Notes under the pieces: model-generated | Databases searched by the model: none | Told to the model about the DNA's origin: nothing | What the model saw: only the letters and a program-made list of their open reading frames with translations | Shown here: positions 23,403 to 34,003 of the stretch, piece by piece | How positions within the stretch are numbered: the stretch's first letter is position 1 | How the letters are laid out: every line of letters starts with the position of its first letter | Made by a program: the position numbers and the translations under genes | Assembly (NCBI RefSeq): GCF_030272615.1 | Contig: NC_081410.1 | Location: 114,143,933 to 114,207,932 of the forward strand | DNA from: Cryptomeria japonica | Lineage: Eukaryota > Streptophyta > Pinopsida > Cupressales > Cupressaceae | DNA: 64,000 bases | Direction of reading: 5' to 3'

Positions 23403-24119
23403 GTCTAACATGTAGCATATAAATGAACTTAAACATAAATTAGCAAAGTCATTTTCTATGAAGGATTTGGATGCAGCTAAGAAAATCCTTGGTGTGAGGA
23501 TTTCACGGGATAGGAAAAATAGAACATTAACTTTCTCCCAAAGTGAGTATATAAAGAAGGTGTTGAAAGGATTTAACATGCAGAATGCAAAAGAAGTTGG
23601 TACACCTTTGTCTAGTCATTTCAAATTGACTAAGGAGATGTGTCTACAGACACAGGAAAAGGTAAATAAAATGTCTAACATCTCGTAGTCATTAGCTATT
23701 GGCAATCTGATGTATGTGATGGTATGCACACGACCAAATATTGCACATGTAGTGGGAGTTGTGAGCAGGGGTATGAGTAATCTAGGAATTGAACATTGAA
23801 ATGTTTCCAAATGGATTCTTGGGTATTTGAGAGGTAATACTAGCAAGGCATTATGTTTCAAAGGATTAAATGTTTCTCTATGAGGATATGTTGACTCTGA
23901 TCTGGCAAGTGATATTGATATAAAGAGGAGTACTATAGGGTATGTTTTTACTGTAGGGGGAACTGCAATTAGTTGGATTTCTAGACTACAAAAGGTTGTT
24001 GTTCTTTTAACCATTGAAGCTAAGGATGTAATTTCTATTGAAGCTAGCAAGGAGATGATTTGGTTACAACACTTTTTGGAGGAATTGACCAGATGCAGGT
24101 GGATAGCCCATTGTATAGT
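23403..24119 (+). pseudogene. copia reverse transcriptase end and RNase H start
   Basis: This is the continuation of the copia RT after the solo LTR. It reads SNM, a stop, then INELKHKLAKSFSMKDLDAA and KKILGVRISRDRKNRTLTFS, with a stop after KMSNIS near 23,688. Then come RPNIAHVVGVVSRGMSN, YVDSDLASDIDIKRSTIGYV and SKEMIWLQHFLEEL, the start of the copia RNase H with its D-S-D region. Several stops and a frameshift near 24,088 break it. It ends at the chromovirus insertion. Confidence 0.9.
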
Positions 24120-24124
24120 GATAG

Positions 24125-24928
24125 TGATGAAGGAGCATCCCTGGATCATGCCAATCTTGCATTAACCAAAAACATTTTCTTTCTGTTTTGCTTTTGTTTT
24201 CAGTATCAAAATTTATTTATGTGTGTATCGGTTTTGGCTCACCAGATCCTGTGGAGTTGGATTCTACTTGAATATTTGATCGTCTTTTTTATTTCCAAAC
24301 TGCATCGCATTTGGATCATTTTTCGACAAGATATCGTTATCGATTTCCTTTACAGCTTCCCTATTACCGATTGACAGTTTCTTGTTACCGGTTGCCTGGA
24401 CCTATTTTGGTGATCTATTGGAACCCCTTCTGAAGCTTGCAGAGCCTTGGACATTGATTCTAATGTTCCTTGGCGTGTGGCCGACCTTTTCCCACGATCT
24501 ACACTTCATCCTTTGAATTTTCTGGAGGAATCTCTTGGTGGAGGCCGACCTTGTTGGTTTTACATGTTAGGTCTTGTTCTTCGGGTTTTGATCCCTTTTT
24601 GGGCTGACTGGATCCCCTTGGATCGTATATATCATTGTAATTGTGCATTAGAATGAAATCAAAGGTGGAAGATAGAACATAAAAGATAGATCTTGAGATT
24701 TGAGGGCCCGGTTGTGACCTATTATGTATTTTGAGCATGTTCTAGTAGGCCTGTGAGCTAGTTTTTTGTAACTTGGATTATTACTGGTTGGTTGTAATCG
24801 GTTTTCATGAAATAATTATATATGTTTTACATTGCCTCCATCATATCTTTGTGTTTCTAGTGTGTTTACTCTTGCTAACCGGTCTAGATTGATCTCTTTG
24901 AGGTCCCTCCTAACTGGTGACTGCTTCA
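24125..24928 (+). repeat. chromovirus 5' LTR
   Basis: It begins TGATGAAGGAGCATCCCTGG and ends GGTGACTGCTTCA, followed at once by the primer-binding site. It aligns over its whole length with 28,938-29,739 with many scattered substitutions, so the insertion is old. Confidence 0.95.
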
Positions 24929-24930
24929 AG

Positions 24931-24946
24931 TGGTATCACAACTAGC
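24931..24946 (+). other. chromovirus primer-binding site
   Basis: TGGTATCACAACTAGC two bases after the LTR resembles TGGTATCAGAGC, the complement of the initiator methionine tRNA 3' end. Confidence 0.8.
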
Positions 24947-25189
24947 TTCATTCTGGAGATTGTGTGTCCTAAAATTTTTGTTGTAGGGTGGAAGACTAAG
25001 GATCCGACTTGCAACTGTGGAGGACCAGCATAAAAGATGGAGTGAAGAGGAACTAGGAATGGTGGAGGGTGTGGGAATGCATTCTATGATGGAAATATTG
25101 TGAGGTATAGTAGCTTGGTTGGAAGTTGTGGAGACAACCCAGAGAAGAGGCTGACATATTGAAGATGTAAGTGAAGATGAGGGAGAAGA

Positions 25190-26161
25190 AGCCCCGACAA
25201 AACAAGCAAACCCACTGACAGTTGATCCGGATGAGGAAAGTTTTTTGAGGGTTTTGAGTAGGGCTAATACTAAACCTCATTTTACCCCATTAGAATATGA
25301 ATGAAATTTGGATTCAGATGAATTGATGGATTGGATCTCGGAGATGGAGAAATATTTTAATTTTGAAAACACTACAGAAAAAAGGAAGGTAAAATATGTT
25401 TGTACCCGGTTGAAAGGTCATGCATCTCTTTGGTGGGAACATTTGCAAGTTGATAGACAAAGGAGAGGTAAAGAGAAGATCAAGACTTGGGATCAAATGG
25501 TTGCTAAGTTGAAATCAAATTTTATGCCGGTGAATTATCAAGTGGATTTGTTCCGGAAGTTGCAGAATTTGAGACAGAAGGAATCTAGTGTGAAAGAGTA
25601 CACCGAAGCATTTTACAAGTTGAATATCAAATCTGGACATGTTGTTGATGAAGTTGAAGTTGCAAGATATTTGAATGGATTGCATATGTCTATACAAGAT
25701 GAGCTTAGTTTGGTCAAATTGAAGAGTGTTGAAGTATGCCCTGAAGGTTGAAAAGAAGTTAAACAATAGACATGAGCAGAGGCAGAGAGGCGGAGGTGGA
25801 AGGTTTACTGGAGGTAAATTTCAAGAAGGAAGAGGTACCTGTACAGATCAGAAATGACAAGGAAGTAAGCAAAGAAGGTAATTCATATCGGAAAGATGAT
25901 ATAAATTTTTACCGAAGGAGAGAACTGGATGGCTATCGAAATGAGAATTTAGGAAGACAAGACAAGAGGGAATTTAGAGGAAATCGCTATACGTGTGGAG
26001 AGGGACATCGTGCTTTCAAGTGTAAGAAGATAGAGAATACCAAAAGAGCAGCAGTGGTGGAAGAAAACCCCACCGGATCAGATAACAAACCGGAAGATGA
26101 AGAACTATTGATGTTGAGGAGAGCTTTGTGTCATATCGGGATAGATGAAGAGCCCATGTAG
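25190..26161 (+). pseudogene. chromovirus gag, broken
   Basis: Gag forms the particle that packages element RNA. A frame from about 25,190 meets a TGA at 25,301-25,303, then reads LDSDELMDWISEMEKYFNF and GHASLWWEHLQVDRQRRGKE, then SVKEYTEAFYKLNIKSGHVV, a Retrotrans_gag domain. The frame shifts near 25,745, and a second frame (25,772-26,161) carries a basic stretch and a zinc knuckle that has lost its first Cys and one spacer residue (RYTCGEGHRAFKC). It closes with a stop after IDEEPM. Confidence 0.9.
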
Positions 26162-26164
26162 AGG

Positions 26165-26632
26165 AAGAATTTGTTCAAGAGCAGATGTAAGGTATCCAAT
26201 AGGTGTTGTAAAGTTGTTATTGATAGTGTTAGTTCAGATAATCTTATTTCAGAAGAGATGGTGACTAAGTTGAATTTGGAAAGATTGAAACACCCTAAGC
26301 CTTATCAGATAGCATGGATCCAGGATGAACATAAGTTGTTAGTAAGTGAGCAATGTTTGGTGAAATTGAAAATTGGGAACTATCATGATGAAGTCTTATG
26401 TGATATTATGCCTATGGATATTTATCATATTTTACTGGGTAGACCTTGGCAGTTTGATATACAGGTAATACATGATGGGAGGAAGAATACATACACTATT
26501 GTGGCCAATGGGATGAAACAAACCTTGTTTCCCTTGGAGGAACCTTTGAATAATGAAGTTTGTACAAATGCTAGAATCTATTTGGTGGATGGAAGGAAAT
26601 TCCTAGATGGATTAAGACATGAGAAGCCTTAA
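26165..26632 (+). pseudogene. chromovirus aspartic protease, active-site Gly lost
   Basis: The frame reads CKVVIDSVSSDNLISEEMV (near 26,208-26,262), where the retropepsin motif is normally DSGS/DSGA; the Gly is Val. It continues with HKLLVSEQCLVKLKIGNYHD, the DIMPMDIYHILLGRPWQFD flap-side segment, and YTIVANGMKQTLFPLEE, the linker to reverse transcriptase. It stops at 26,630-26,632. Confidence 0.85.
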
Positions 26633-27638
26633 TTCCTAAGAAGACTGAGAAACCGGAACTAGAAGAGGAACAAGCGGAAGAGATTAGAGATTTGCTAACA
26701 AAATATGAAGACGTCATTTTAGATAATGTGCCTGATGGATTACCACCTATGAGAAGCATTAGTCATTGCATGGACCTGGTTCCTGGAGCTAGTTTGCCTT
26801 ACAAAGTTGCACACTGGATCACACCAGTGGAGAATGAAGAACTGAATAGACAACTGTAGGAGTTTTTGAAGAAAGGTTGATTAGAGAAAGTTTGGCTAGT
26901 TTTTACCATAAGTTCATCACAAATTTCAGTTTAGTTTGTAACCCTATGACTGAGACCATGAGAGGAGATAAGAAGGAATTCAAGTGGACCACCAGAGCAA
27001 ACAAAAGTTTTGAACTATTGAAGCAAAAGGTGACTAAGCAGCCTGTTTTGGCTTTACCGGATTTCAACAAAGTGTTTCAAGTGGATTGTGATGCAAGTGG
27101 AACAACAATAGGAGCAGTCTTGAGTCAGAAAGGGAGAGCAATAGCTTATTTTAGTGAGAAATTGAATGATGCCTAGAGGAGATATTTAGTATATGATCAG
27201 GATTTTTATGTCATAGTTCAAGCCTTGAATAAGTGGAGACATTACTTGTTGCCTAAGGAGTTTGTGTTGTATGCAGATCATCAAGCTTTGCAGTATTTGA
27301 ACAATCATAGTAAGTTGAATCAGAAACATATGAGATGGGTAGAATTTTTGCAGAGTTACACCTTTGTGTTGAAGAATAGGAGTGGGAAATATAACAAAGT
27401 TGTTGATGCATTGAGTAGGAGAAGAATTTTGTTGATAGAGATGAGGCTGACAGTATTAGGATTTGAGGAATTGAATAGCATGTATGATGATGAGCCAGAT
27501 TTTGTAGAACCTTGGAAAGCATGTAGAGAACCAGTTGTGGTAGATAAAAGCAAGTGGTTAGATTACTTCATTCGGGATGGGATGTCATTCAAAGGAGTTC
27601 AGTTGTGCATACCTAATAGTTCTATGAAGGAGATCTGA
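26633..27638 (+). pseudogene. chromovirus reverse transcriptase (core deleted) and RNase H
   Basis: The RT start is visible (EDVILDNVPDGLPPMRSISH, then DLVPGASLPYKVAHWITPVE) up to LIRESL near 26,895. The sequence then jumps directly to ASFYHKFITNFSLVCNPMTE, which normally lies after the RT palm. The whole RT core, including the catalytic Asp-Asp box, is therefore deleted. RNase H follows with VFQVDCDASGTTIGAVLSQK, IAYFSEKLNDA and a stop (27,174-27,176), then LYADHQALQYLNNHSKLNQK and NKVVDALSRR. It ends with a stop after SSMKEI near 27,636. Confidence 0.9.
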
Positions 27639-27639
27639 T

Positions 27640-28519
27640 AAAGGAGATACATAGTGGAGGATTGGCTGGACATTTTGGTATTGACAAAACGGTAGCATTG
27701 GTGAGTGAGCAGTACTTTTGGCCCTAGATTCATAATGATGTTAAGAAATATGTGCAAAGTTGTAGAGTTTGTCAGGTAGGAAAGGGTAGTAGTCAGAATG
27801 TGGGATTGTATAAACCTTTGACAGTATCGGTAAGACCTTGGAAGGATATAAGCATGGATTCCATACTTGGACTACCTAAAACACTGAGAGGGACTGATTC
27901 TATATTTGTGGTAGTGGATAGATTCTCGAAGATGGCTCATTTCATACCTTGTAAGAAGACATCAGATGCATTACATGTAGCAGACCTATTTTTCAAGGAA
28001 GTGGTAAGATTACATGGATTACCTAAGAGCATAGTTTCAGATAGACACACTAAGTTTGTTGGCTATTTTTTTAGAACATTTTGGAAGAAGATGAAGATAG
28101 ATTTGAAGTTCGGTTCTAATTTTCATCCATAAACTAATGGATAGACAAAAGTAGTTAACCGAAGCTTGGAAAATTTGTTGAGATGTTTAGTTGGAGATAA
28201 AATCAGATGTTGGGATTTGATTCTTGCACAACCAGAGTTTGCCTACAATAATTCAGTAAACAAGAGTATCGGAAGAAAACCTTTTGAGATTGTTACCGGA
28301 GTGCATCCTAGAGGTATATCAGAATCAAGATATATTAGTAGTGAAGATCAGAGAAGTTCAGAAGCAGAAGATTTTGCAGATCACATGGAAGCCTTGCATA
28401 TTCAGGCTAAGAAACATGTGGAGGACATGAACAACAAGTATAAAGAGAAGGAAGATGCAAAGAGGAGACATAAGGAATTTGAAATTGGTGATGAAGTGAT
28501 GATAAATCTGAGAAAATAG
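27640..28519 (+). pseudogene. chromovirus integrase, catalytic Glu lost
   Basis: The zinc-binding HHCC part is visible as HSGGLAGHFGIDKTVALVS and VQSCRVCQVGKG with a stop between (27,724-27,726). The catalytic core holds DISMDSILGLPKTLRGTDSI (first Asp), LHGLPKSIVSDRHTKFVGYF (second Asp) and then P-stop-TNG-stop-TKVVNRSLENL, where the catalytic Glu (normally T-E-V-V-N) is Lys and two stops flank it. The distal part reads LILAQPEFAYNNSVNKSIGR and FEIGDEVMINLRK, ending at TAG 28,517-28,519. Confidence 0.9.
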
Positions 28520-28906
28520 AGATTCCCAGTTGGAGCTTATAACAAGTTGCAGATGAGAAAGTTTAGACCTTGCAAGATTTTGAGAAAGTTCAGTTCTAGA
28601 AATGCATATGAAGTGGAGTTATCAAATAGTTTGAGTATTTCACCCGTGTTTAACATTGCAGATCTTCATGAGTATAGTGAACCAAAATTTAGTGAAGACG
28701 GTATTACAGACTTGGAGAAACAGTTGCCTCAAAAGGAACCAGATCAGATTGAAAACATTTTGGACAGTAGGATTGGGCGTAGTACACGGAGCAGTCAGTA
28801 TAAGGAGTATCTTATGAAGTGGAAGGATAGACCAATTGAAGATTCATCTTGGATTTCTCAGGAAGAGGTAGATCACCTTGGTTTCCCTCTAACCCCAACA
28901 AAGTGA
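28520..28906 (+). pseudogene. chromovirus integrase tail with chromodomain
   Basis: After the TAG the frame reads FRPCKILRKFSSRNAYEVEL and SISPVFNIADLHEYSEP. It ends with a chromodomain: QYKEYLMKWKDRPIEDSSWI followed by SQEEVDHLGFPLTPTK. The LMKWK...SSW core is the hallmark of chromoviral integrases, where it targets insertion to particular chromatin. The stop is TGA at 28,904-28,906. Confidence 0.92.
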
Positions 28907-28937
28907 GAGGATCACTTTTTCGATAACCCCAGATGTC

Positions 28938-29739
28938 TGATGCAGGAGCATCCCCGGTTCATGGCAATCTTGCATCAACCAAAAACATTTTCTTTCTATT
29001 TGCTTTTATTTGCAATATCAACATTTCTTTCTCTGTGTACCAGTTTAGGCTCACCAGATCATGTGGAGTTGGATTCTACTTGAAGACTTGATTTCTTTCT
29101 TATTTCCAAACCGCATCACATTTGGATAATTTTTCAGCAAGATATCATTATCGATTTCCTTGACAACTTCCTTGTTACTGGTTGATAGTTTCTTGTTACC
29201 GGTTGCCTGGACCTATTTTGGTGATATACCAGAACCCCTTCCAAAGCTTGCGGAGCCTTGGACATTAATTTTGATGTTCCTTGGCATGTGACTAACCTTT
29301 TCCCATGATCTACACTTCATCCTTTGGATTTTCTGGAGGAATCTTTTGGCGGAGGCCGACCTTGTTGGTTTTACATGTTAGGTCTTGTTCTTCAAGTTTT
29401 GATCCCTTTTTGGGCCGACCGGATCCCCTTGGATCGTATATATCTTTGCAATTGTGCATTAGAATAAAATCAAAGGTGGAAGATAGAACATAGAAGATAG
29501 ATCTTGAGATTTGAGGTCCTGATTGTGACCTATTCTGTATTTTGAGCATGTTCTAGCAAGCCTATGAGTTGGTTTTCTATAACCTAGATTGTTACCGGTT
29601 GGTTGTAATTAGTTTTCATGAAATAATTCTATCTATTTTACATTGCCTCCATCATATATTTGTGTTTCCATTGTGTTTACTCTTGTTGACCAGTTTGGAT
29701 TGATCTGTTTGAGGTCCCTCCTAACCGGTGACTGCTTCA
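28938..29739 (+). repeat. chromovirus 3' LTR
   Basis: It begins TGATGCAGGAGCATCCCCGG and ends GGTGACTGCTTCA, followed by GATAG. An antisense frame of exactly 79 codons (29,310-29,549) is also open in the 5' LTR (24,499-24,738). Confidence 0.95.
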
Positions 29740-29744
29740 GATAG

Positions 29745-29958
29745 CTAGAGTGTCATTCATCTTGCAAAGAATCTTTCTCTTCATTCAAGGACAAAACACA
29801 TTCAACTCAGGTACCACTTCATACAGTTTGTTTTGAAGGATGGCCAATTACAACTTGAGAAGATTCACACAAGTGGCAATCCTATAGATATGTTCATGAA
29901 GGTAGTCCCACGAGAGAAAATGATTTCCTCCTCAATTTCTCTCAGCCTTCTTGACTGA
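29745..29958 (+). pseudogene. copia RNase H C-terminal end
   Basis: The copia frame resumes after the chromovirus: SVIHLAKNLSLHSRTKHI, then RYHFIQFVLKDGQLQLEKIH, and finally FMKVVPREKMISSS with TGA at 29,956-29,958. This is the ordinary end of copia pol. One TAG is present near 29,746. Confidence 0.9.
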
Positions 29959-30035
29959 AAATCATAGAATTAAGGAACAACCAAGTTCAGGAGTTTTATC
30001 CAGTGGGAGCTACAAGTTCAGTTGTGTCATCCGGA

Positions 30036-30096
30036 ATCAGTCTCCAAGTGGGAGATTGTATTGGTGTGGAGCCTAATCAGTCTCCAAGTGGGAGGT
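30036..30096 (+). promoter_or_regulatory. duplicated copia polypurine tract
   Basis: ATCAGTCTCCAAGTGGGAG occurs at 30,036-30,054 and again at 30,076-30,094, the second directly before the 3' LTR. AAGTGGGAGGT is the polypurine tract that primes plus-strand DNA synthesis; the first is a 40-bp upstream duplicate. Confidence 0.8.
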
Positions 30097-30508
30097 TGTT
30101 GATATATGGAAACTAATCATACAAGTACTATACACTTGTTATGCATTTGCACTGAGGTTTGGGGCCAAGCTGGGCGTCGAGCGAGGGTTCAGGGGCGATA
30201 GCCCCCAAGGAAATTTTATTATTATTTTTTATTGAAAAAACCCTAAAAATATCTGACATTGAGTGTTGCCCTAAAAATTGCTTGTTATAAGTAGCTGGAA
30301 TGTAAAAAGGCATTGTAATGATGTTGTACTGATTTACTGGATACTAAGAAAATATTGGATGGTTGTGTTCTGTGGATGTAGCTAATCTTGGGTGAACCAC
30401 GTTAAATCTCTGTGTTATCTGTGTTATGTATTTTTCTTCATCTTTTGTGTTTGTATCTGCATATAATTGTTAATTTGTATTTGTTATGGATCTACATAAA
30501 CCCTAACA
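30097..30508 (+). repeat. copia 3' LTR
   Basis: It starts TGTTGATATATGG and ends ACATAAACCCTAACA, followed by CCCAT. It retains the GC-rich piece TTTGGGGCCAAGCTGGGCG that the 5' LTR lacks. Confidence 0.93.
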
Positions 30509-30513
30509 CCCAT

Positions 30514-32175
30514 CTATGCTACTGATTCCTAAAATAACTAACTTAATTAAATTCAAAAGGAAATACTCATGTAAAGTAAATTGCAATTATAAAAGGAAAT
30601 TAGCTTGTAGTAATAACAAACAATAATTAAAACAATAATGAATCTATGTTGTGCTTATTTATAAATCATACTACTTTAGGAACTATAAAGATATAACAAT
30701 AATTCTAAGCTACATAATGACATAATTAAACATAAACAAATTAAATTAAAATCGCTAACTAATGTGCAAAATTGAAATGCAGAGTAGTGTTTATCTCAAG
30801 TGGGCCCTATCTTGGGGTAAATACACTCTCAAACTATTGGTAAGATAAAATTTCTAACTCCTCATATGCTTATTCATTAATGAAAATTCATCATATATAA
30901 AACATATTGAAAAATTGTTGCAAAATGACAAACGTAACTAGAGAGTTGTTGATTACATCGGTCTTCTCTCAATTCATATATATACCGACTTAGACTAACT
31001 AAATAGGACTAGTTGTCACTCATTTCAATAATTAAGAAAGACGATTATTAATTCTAAGAAATCACTAATAGACTTATAGTCCTATTTAGAGTGTACAACC
31101 AACCATTATAAAACATAAATATCCATAGTGCAAAATTTCAATAGACTTCTTAATAAAAATAATCATCATGAAGTATCATGTGTGCTAAAGATTTCTACAA
31201 CTAATATGAATCCTTCTAAGGGTTATTGGATGAAAAAATAGCATTGAATCATTCAAACTACATTACACCCCTTTGGTTGTAGGAGTTGCTTCTAGTTTTG
31301 CTATCTTCAACTACAAGAATTGTGTTAGGAAACTCAAGTGAATGTTGCAAAATAGATTAGTGCACAAGAACATCCCACATAATGATAATCATAAAAACTG
31401 AACACAATTTCATACATAATCATGCATAGACAAACATACTATAATGCTTATAAAAAAGTCTTAACAATGGAAAGAATAGGTTCTAAGATGAAATTCTGTA
31501 GCAAATTAAGTATAAAAGCCTTATAAAAATATCATAAAATGAGTCATAAGATGGAATCAACACCTTGGACTAAATGAAGAGGAGATTTGATAAGAGATCA
31601 ACTTTGTGAATTCCACAAGATGTAATCAACCCTAGTGTTTATCTCAAGTTATGTCTCTTGCACCATCGAAATTCAATTTATGTCACTTGCTTTAAGGAGG
31701 TTTCCATGGAACATTGGAGTCAGGAATCAATTCCATTTGCCTCATCAATGAGGGGATCGGGTACATCATTCTATTATTGGTACATTGTTGTGATTTTAAA
31801 TTGTAGTTTAATACAGTCTCACTAAAATTACAACATCTCTCTCATTTTTTACAAAATTAAGAAATTTAATTAGCTCAAAACTCTAAAAGAATTTGAGAAT
31901 TTAATTAGTATTTCTAGTTGGATCAAAAGCCATATGTATTTTGAAATGGTTACTAGCAATTTAATTTATTTTTTCAATTTTTAATTTTGTGTATTGGATT
32001 TTGGAGCCATAAGGGTGCAATAGACTTTCATATGTACATTATAACTAGATGCCTTATTAGTATAAACTAACATTCGAAGAAAATATTTAATTAAAGGAGG
32101 GCAAATTTGAGTCAAGCTCATCATTGATACTACAACACCAAAACAAAAAATTCCTATGTTAGCACTAAAAGGGGG
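30514..32175. other. AT-rich stretch, no gene seen
   Basis: It could be the eroded interior of the element whose LTR may start at 32,176, but I find no coding motif. Confidence 0.4.
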
Positions 32176-32430
32176 TGTTAAAAATTAGTGCTTAATATAT
32201 ATTATTGAATAAGAATTAGTAATGCGAGTGATTATATAATAATCACTTTAGTTAGTAGAGATTAGTTATTAGTTATTTGTTGGTAAGTAGTTGGGTAGTT
32301 ATAGGTTGTATGACTATATAAAGCCATTGAATGTAATAATAATGAGTTGTTGATGAATAAAGAATCCATAGGTTCAATCCTTTGCCTCTTCCTTCTTACC
32401 ATTTAAATATAGTTGGATTCTTTGTTTGTC
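32176..32430 (+). repeat. LTR start behind a polypurine tract
   Basis: AAAAGGGGG (32,167-32,175) lies directly before TGTTAAAAATTAGTGC, a normal polypurine tract plus LTR start. The following 245 bp align with 6038-6270. The LTR end is not recognisable. Confidence 0.5.
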
Positions 32431-33488
32431 TTATGCATTTTTCTTCCTCAAGTTTTATTCTAATAATATCATTTTCTCTAGGATAGCAATAAATGTATAA
32501 AGCGATACACTTACTATAGACTAATATAATTGATCAACAATTTAAAGTACTCTATGATTTAATTTATTACCCCACATTAGGTGGCCATGTCTTAAAACAA
32601 AGTAAATTATTACAAATATTTTGTTGATAGAGTATGTAAATAAAATACCAATTATGTAACCATTTGATCATCAAATTTGAAACATTACATATTCAATCAT
32701 TTGATTGACCATAAAATGATTGTGAAAAAATATAAATTAAGAAATAAGAAATTATAAAATAATAGTATATAAACACATGATGCTAGATGTGTGTATGGAG
32801 AAACCCTTCCTATTAAACTCCACATTCAAAGAGCACAAGTTTTATTTAATCTTTAAACCAAGAGTACATAATGAAACAAATTCTCTCCAATATAATAGCA
32901 TCCAACACATAAAATTAATAGATAAGAATTTAGGAGGAAACCACAAGTAGATTCCTAAAACCATGACTATCTAAAACCATGGTATGATAAACCAATGCCC
33001 GCATGTGACAAACCAATGCATCCATGAATACAAAATAGCACCATGTTGAGCATCTATTGCCACCTCACTTGATTCTAACACTCTACAAAAAGTGTCACAT
33101 GATCTGAAAATATTAGAGAATATTTTCACATGTTAAATATGAAAATATTAGAGAATATTTTGTACTCTCTCTCGTAGCACCTAAGAATGACAAAGTGGTG
33201 TTAATGAACTCTAATAAATTTGCAGCAAACTTTTCCATACTCCACCTTCCTACATGAGTTCTATTACAACTAATATTTTAACTCAAATAGGAGAATAATT
33301 ATATCTCTTAGATTACAATTAACTATCACACTATCCTTATAGCTCATGTACTTTTGTCCAATACTCAATTGAGGGACAAAGTACTTATAATGAGATCGGT
33401 TGGGAAGAATATCAACATTTGATTTATATTTTTTAGGTCTTCTGGCTAGAATATAGAGATATAAAGAATAGCACCAAAGGTAGCTTTC
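32431..33488. other. AT-rich stretch, no gene seen
   Basis: A short duplication is present near 33,103-33,160 (AAAATATTAGAGAATATTTT occurs twice). Nothing else is recognisable. Confidence 0.4.
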
Positions 33489-33499
33489 TCAACATAGTT

Positions 33500-33992
33500 T
33501 TTTATTATGGTAAAAACAGGTTTTGAAAGGACCCGAAACCCTTTACAGAGAAGTTACATATGAGATTTCATTTAAGCCCCTCAAAACAGAGTAGACCAAA
33601 AAGACAACAAGACAGACAGGAAAATAAGACAAACAGAGAAACACTGCTCAACAACAGCAAAAAGCCAACAAAGAAGCCAAGCAACACCAATAAAATGGAC
33701 AACACTAACCCAGGTTCTTTAAAGTTTCATCAACTTTAGCTTCGAGTCGATCCATCTTTTGGGTCATATCCTTCAAGTCTAGGATATCCTGGGGCAGATT
33801 AGCAGACCTCTTTTTTGTGCTAGCCCTGGTTCTCTTGCTCGGACCTAAAGTGTCCTCAATTCCTAGGTCCTTATCCTGGTCCAGGTTGACCAAAACCCTG
33901 TCCTGGTGAAACTTTTCTAGCTTAGCCACCACAATTCTCATATTATCAACCACAGACTTGACAATTTTATGACTGTCTTAAACAATCCGCCA
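33500..33992 (-). mobile_element. 5'-truncated copy of the helical-ORF retroposon, 11-bp TSD
   Basis: TCAACATAGTT occurs at 33,489-33,499 and 33,993-34,003. Read on the minus strand, the enclosed 493 bp are related to the last third of the segment at 57,028-58,482. The frame at 33,953-33,705 (VVAKLEKFHQDRVLVNLDQD, then QKMDRLEAKVDETLKNLG) aligns with that frame's C-terminus (LISKLDEEDILEIDLDTEG...VIKAEDLLKTL). Both then run into GGTTT(C/T)GGGTCCT and AAAACCTGTTTTT before the end. The minus-strand 3' end is ACCATAATAAAA, mildly A-rich. Truncation at the 5' side plus a TSD longer than 5 bp points to target-primed (LINE-type) insertion. Confidence 0.75.
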
Positions 33993-34003
33993 TCAACATA
34001 GTT

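Larger units (their letters stand above)
24125..29739 (+). mobile_element. Ty3/gypsy chromovirus nested in the copia element
   Basis: GATAG at 24,120-24,124 and 29,740-29,744 is a perfect 5-bp target duplication. LTRs of 804 and 802 bp enclose gag, protease, a deleted reverse transcriptase, RNase H, integrase and a C-terminal chromodomain, the order of plant chromoviruses. It is inserted in the copia RNase H between PLYSDS and SVIHLAKN. The 5.6 kb length is about 600 bp less than the sum of its expected parts because of the RT deletion. It carries many stops and cannot move by itself. Confidence 0.97.
16475..30508 (+). mobile_element. Ty1/copia retrotransposon interrupted by two later insertions
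   Basis: The element is bounded by CCCAT at 16,470-16,474 and again at 30,509-30,513, with TGTTGAT LTR starts at both ends. In order it holds the 5' LTR, initiator-tRNA primer-binding site, gag, protease, integrase, reverse transcriptase, RNase H, polypurine tract and 3' LTR, the gene order of Ty1/copia. Removing the solo LTR (19,861-23,397), the chromovirus (24,125-29,739) and their target duplications leaves about 4.87 kb, a normal length for this group. Every coding region is damaged, so it cannot move by itself. Confidence 0.95.
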
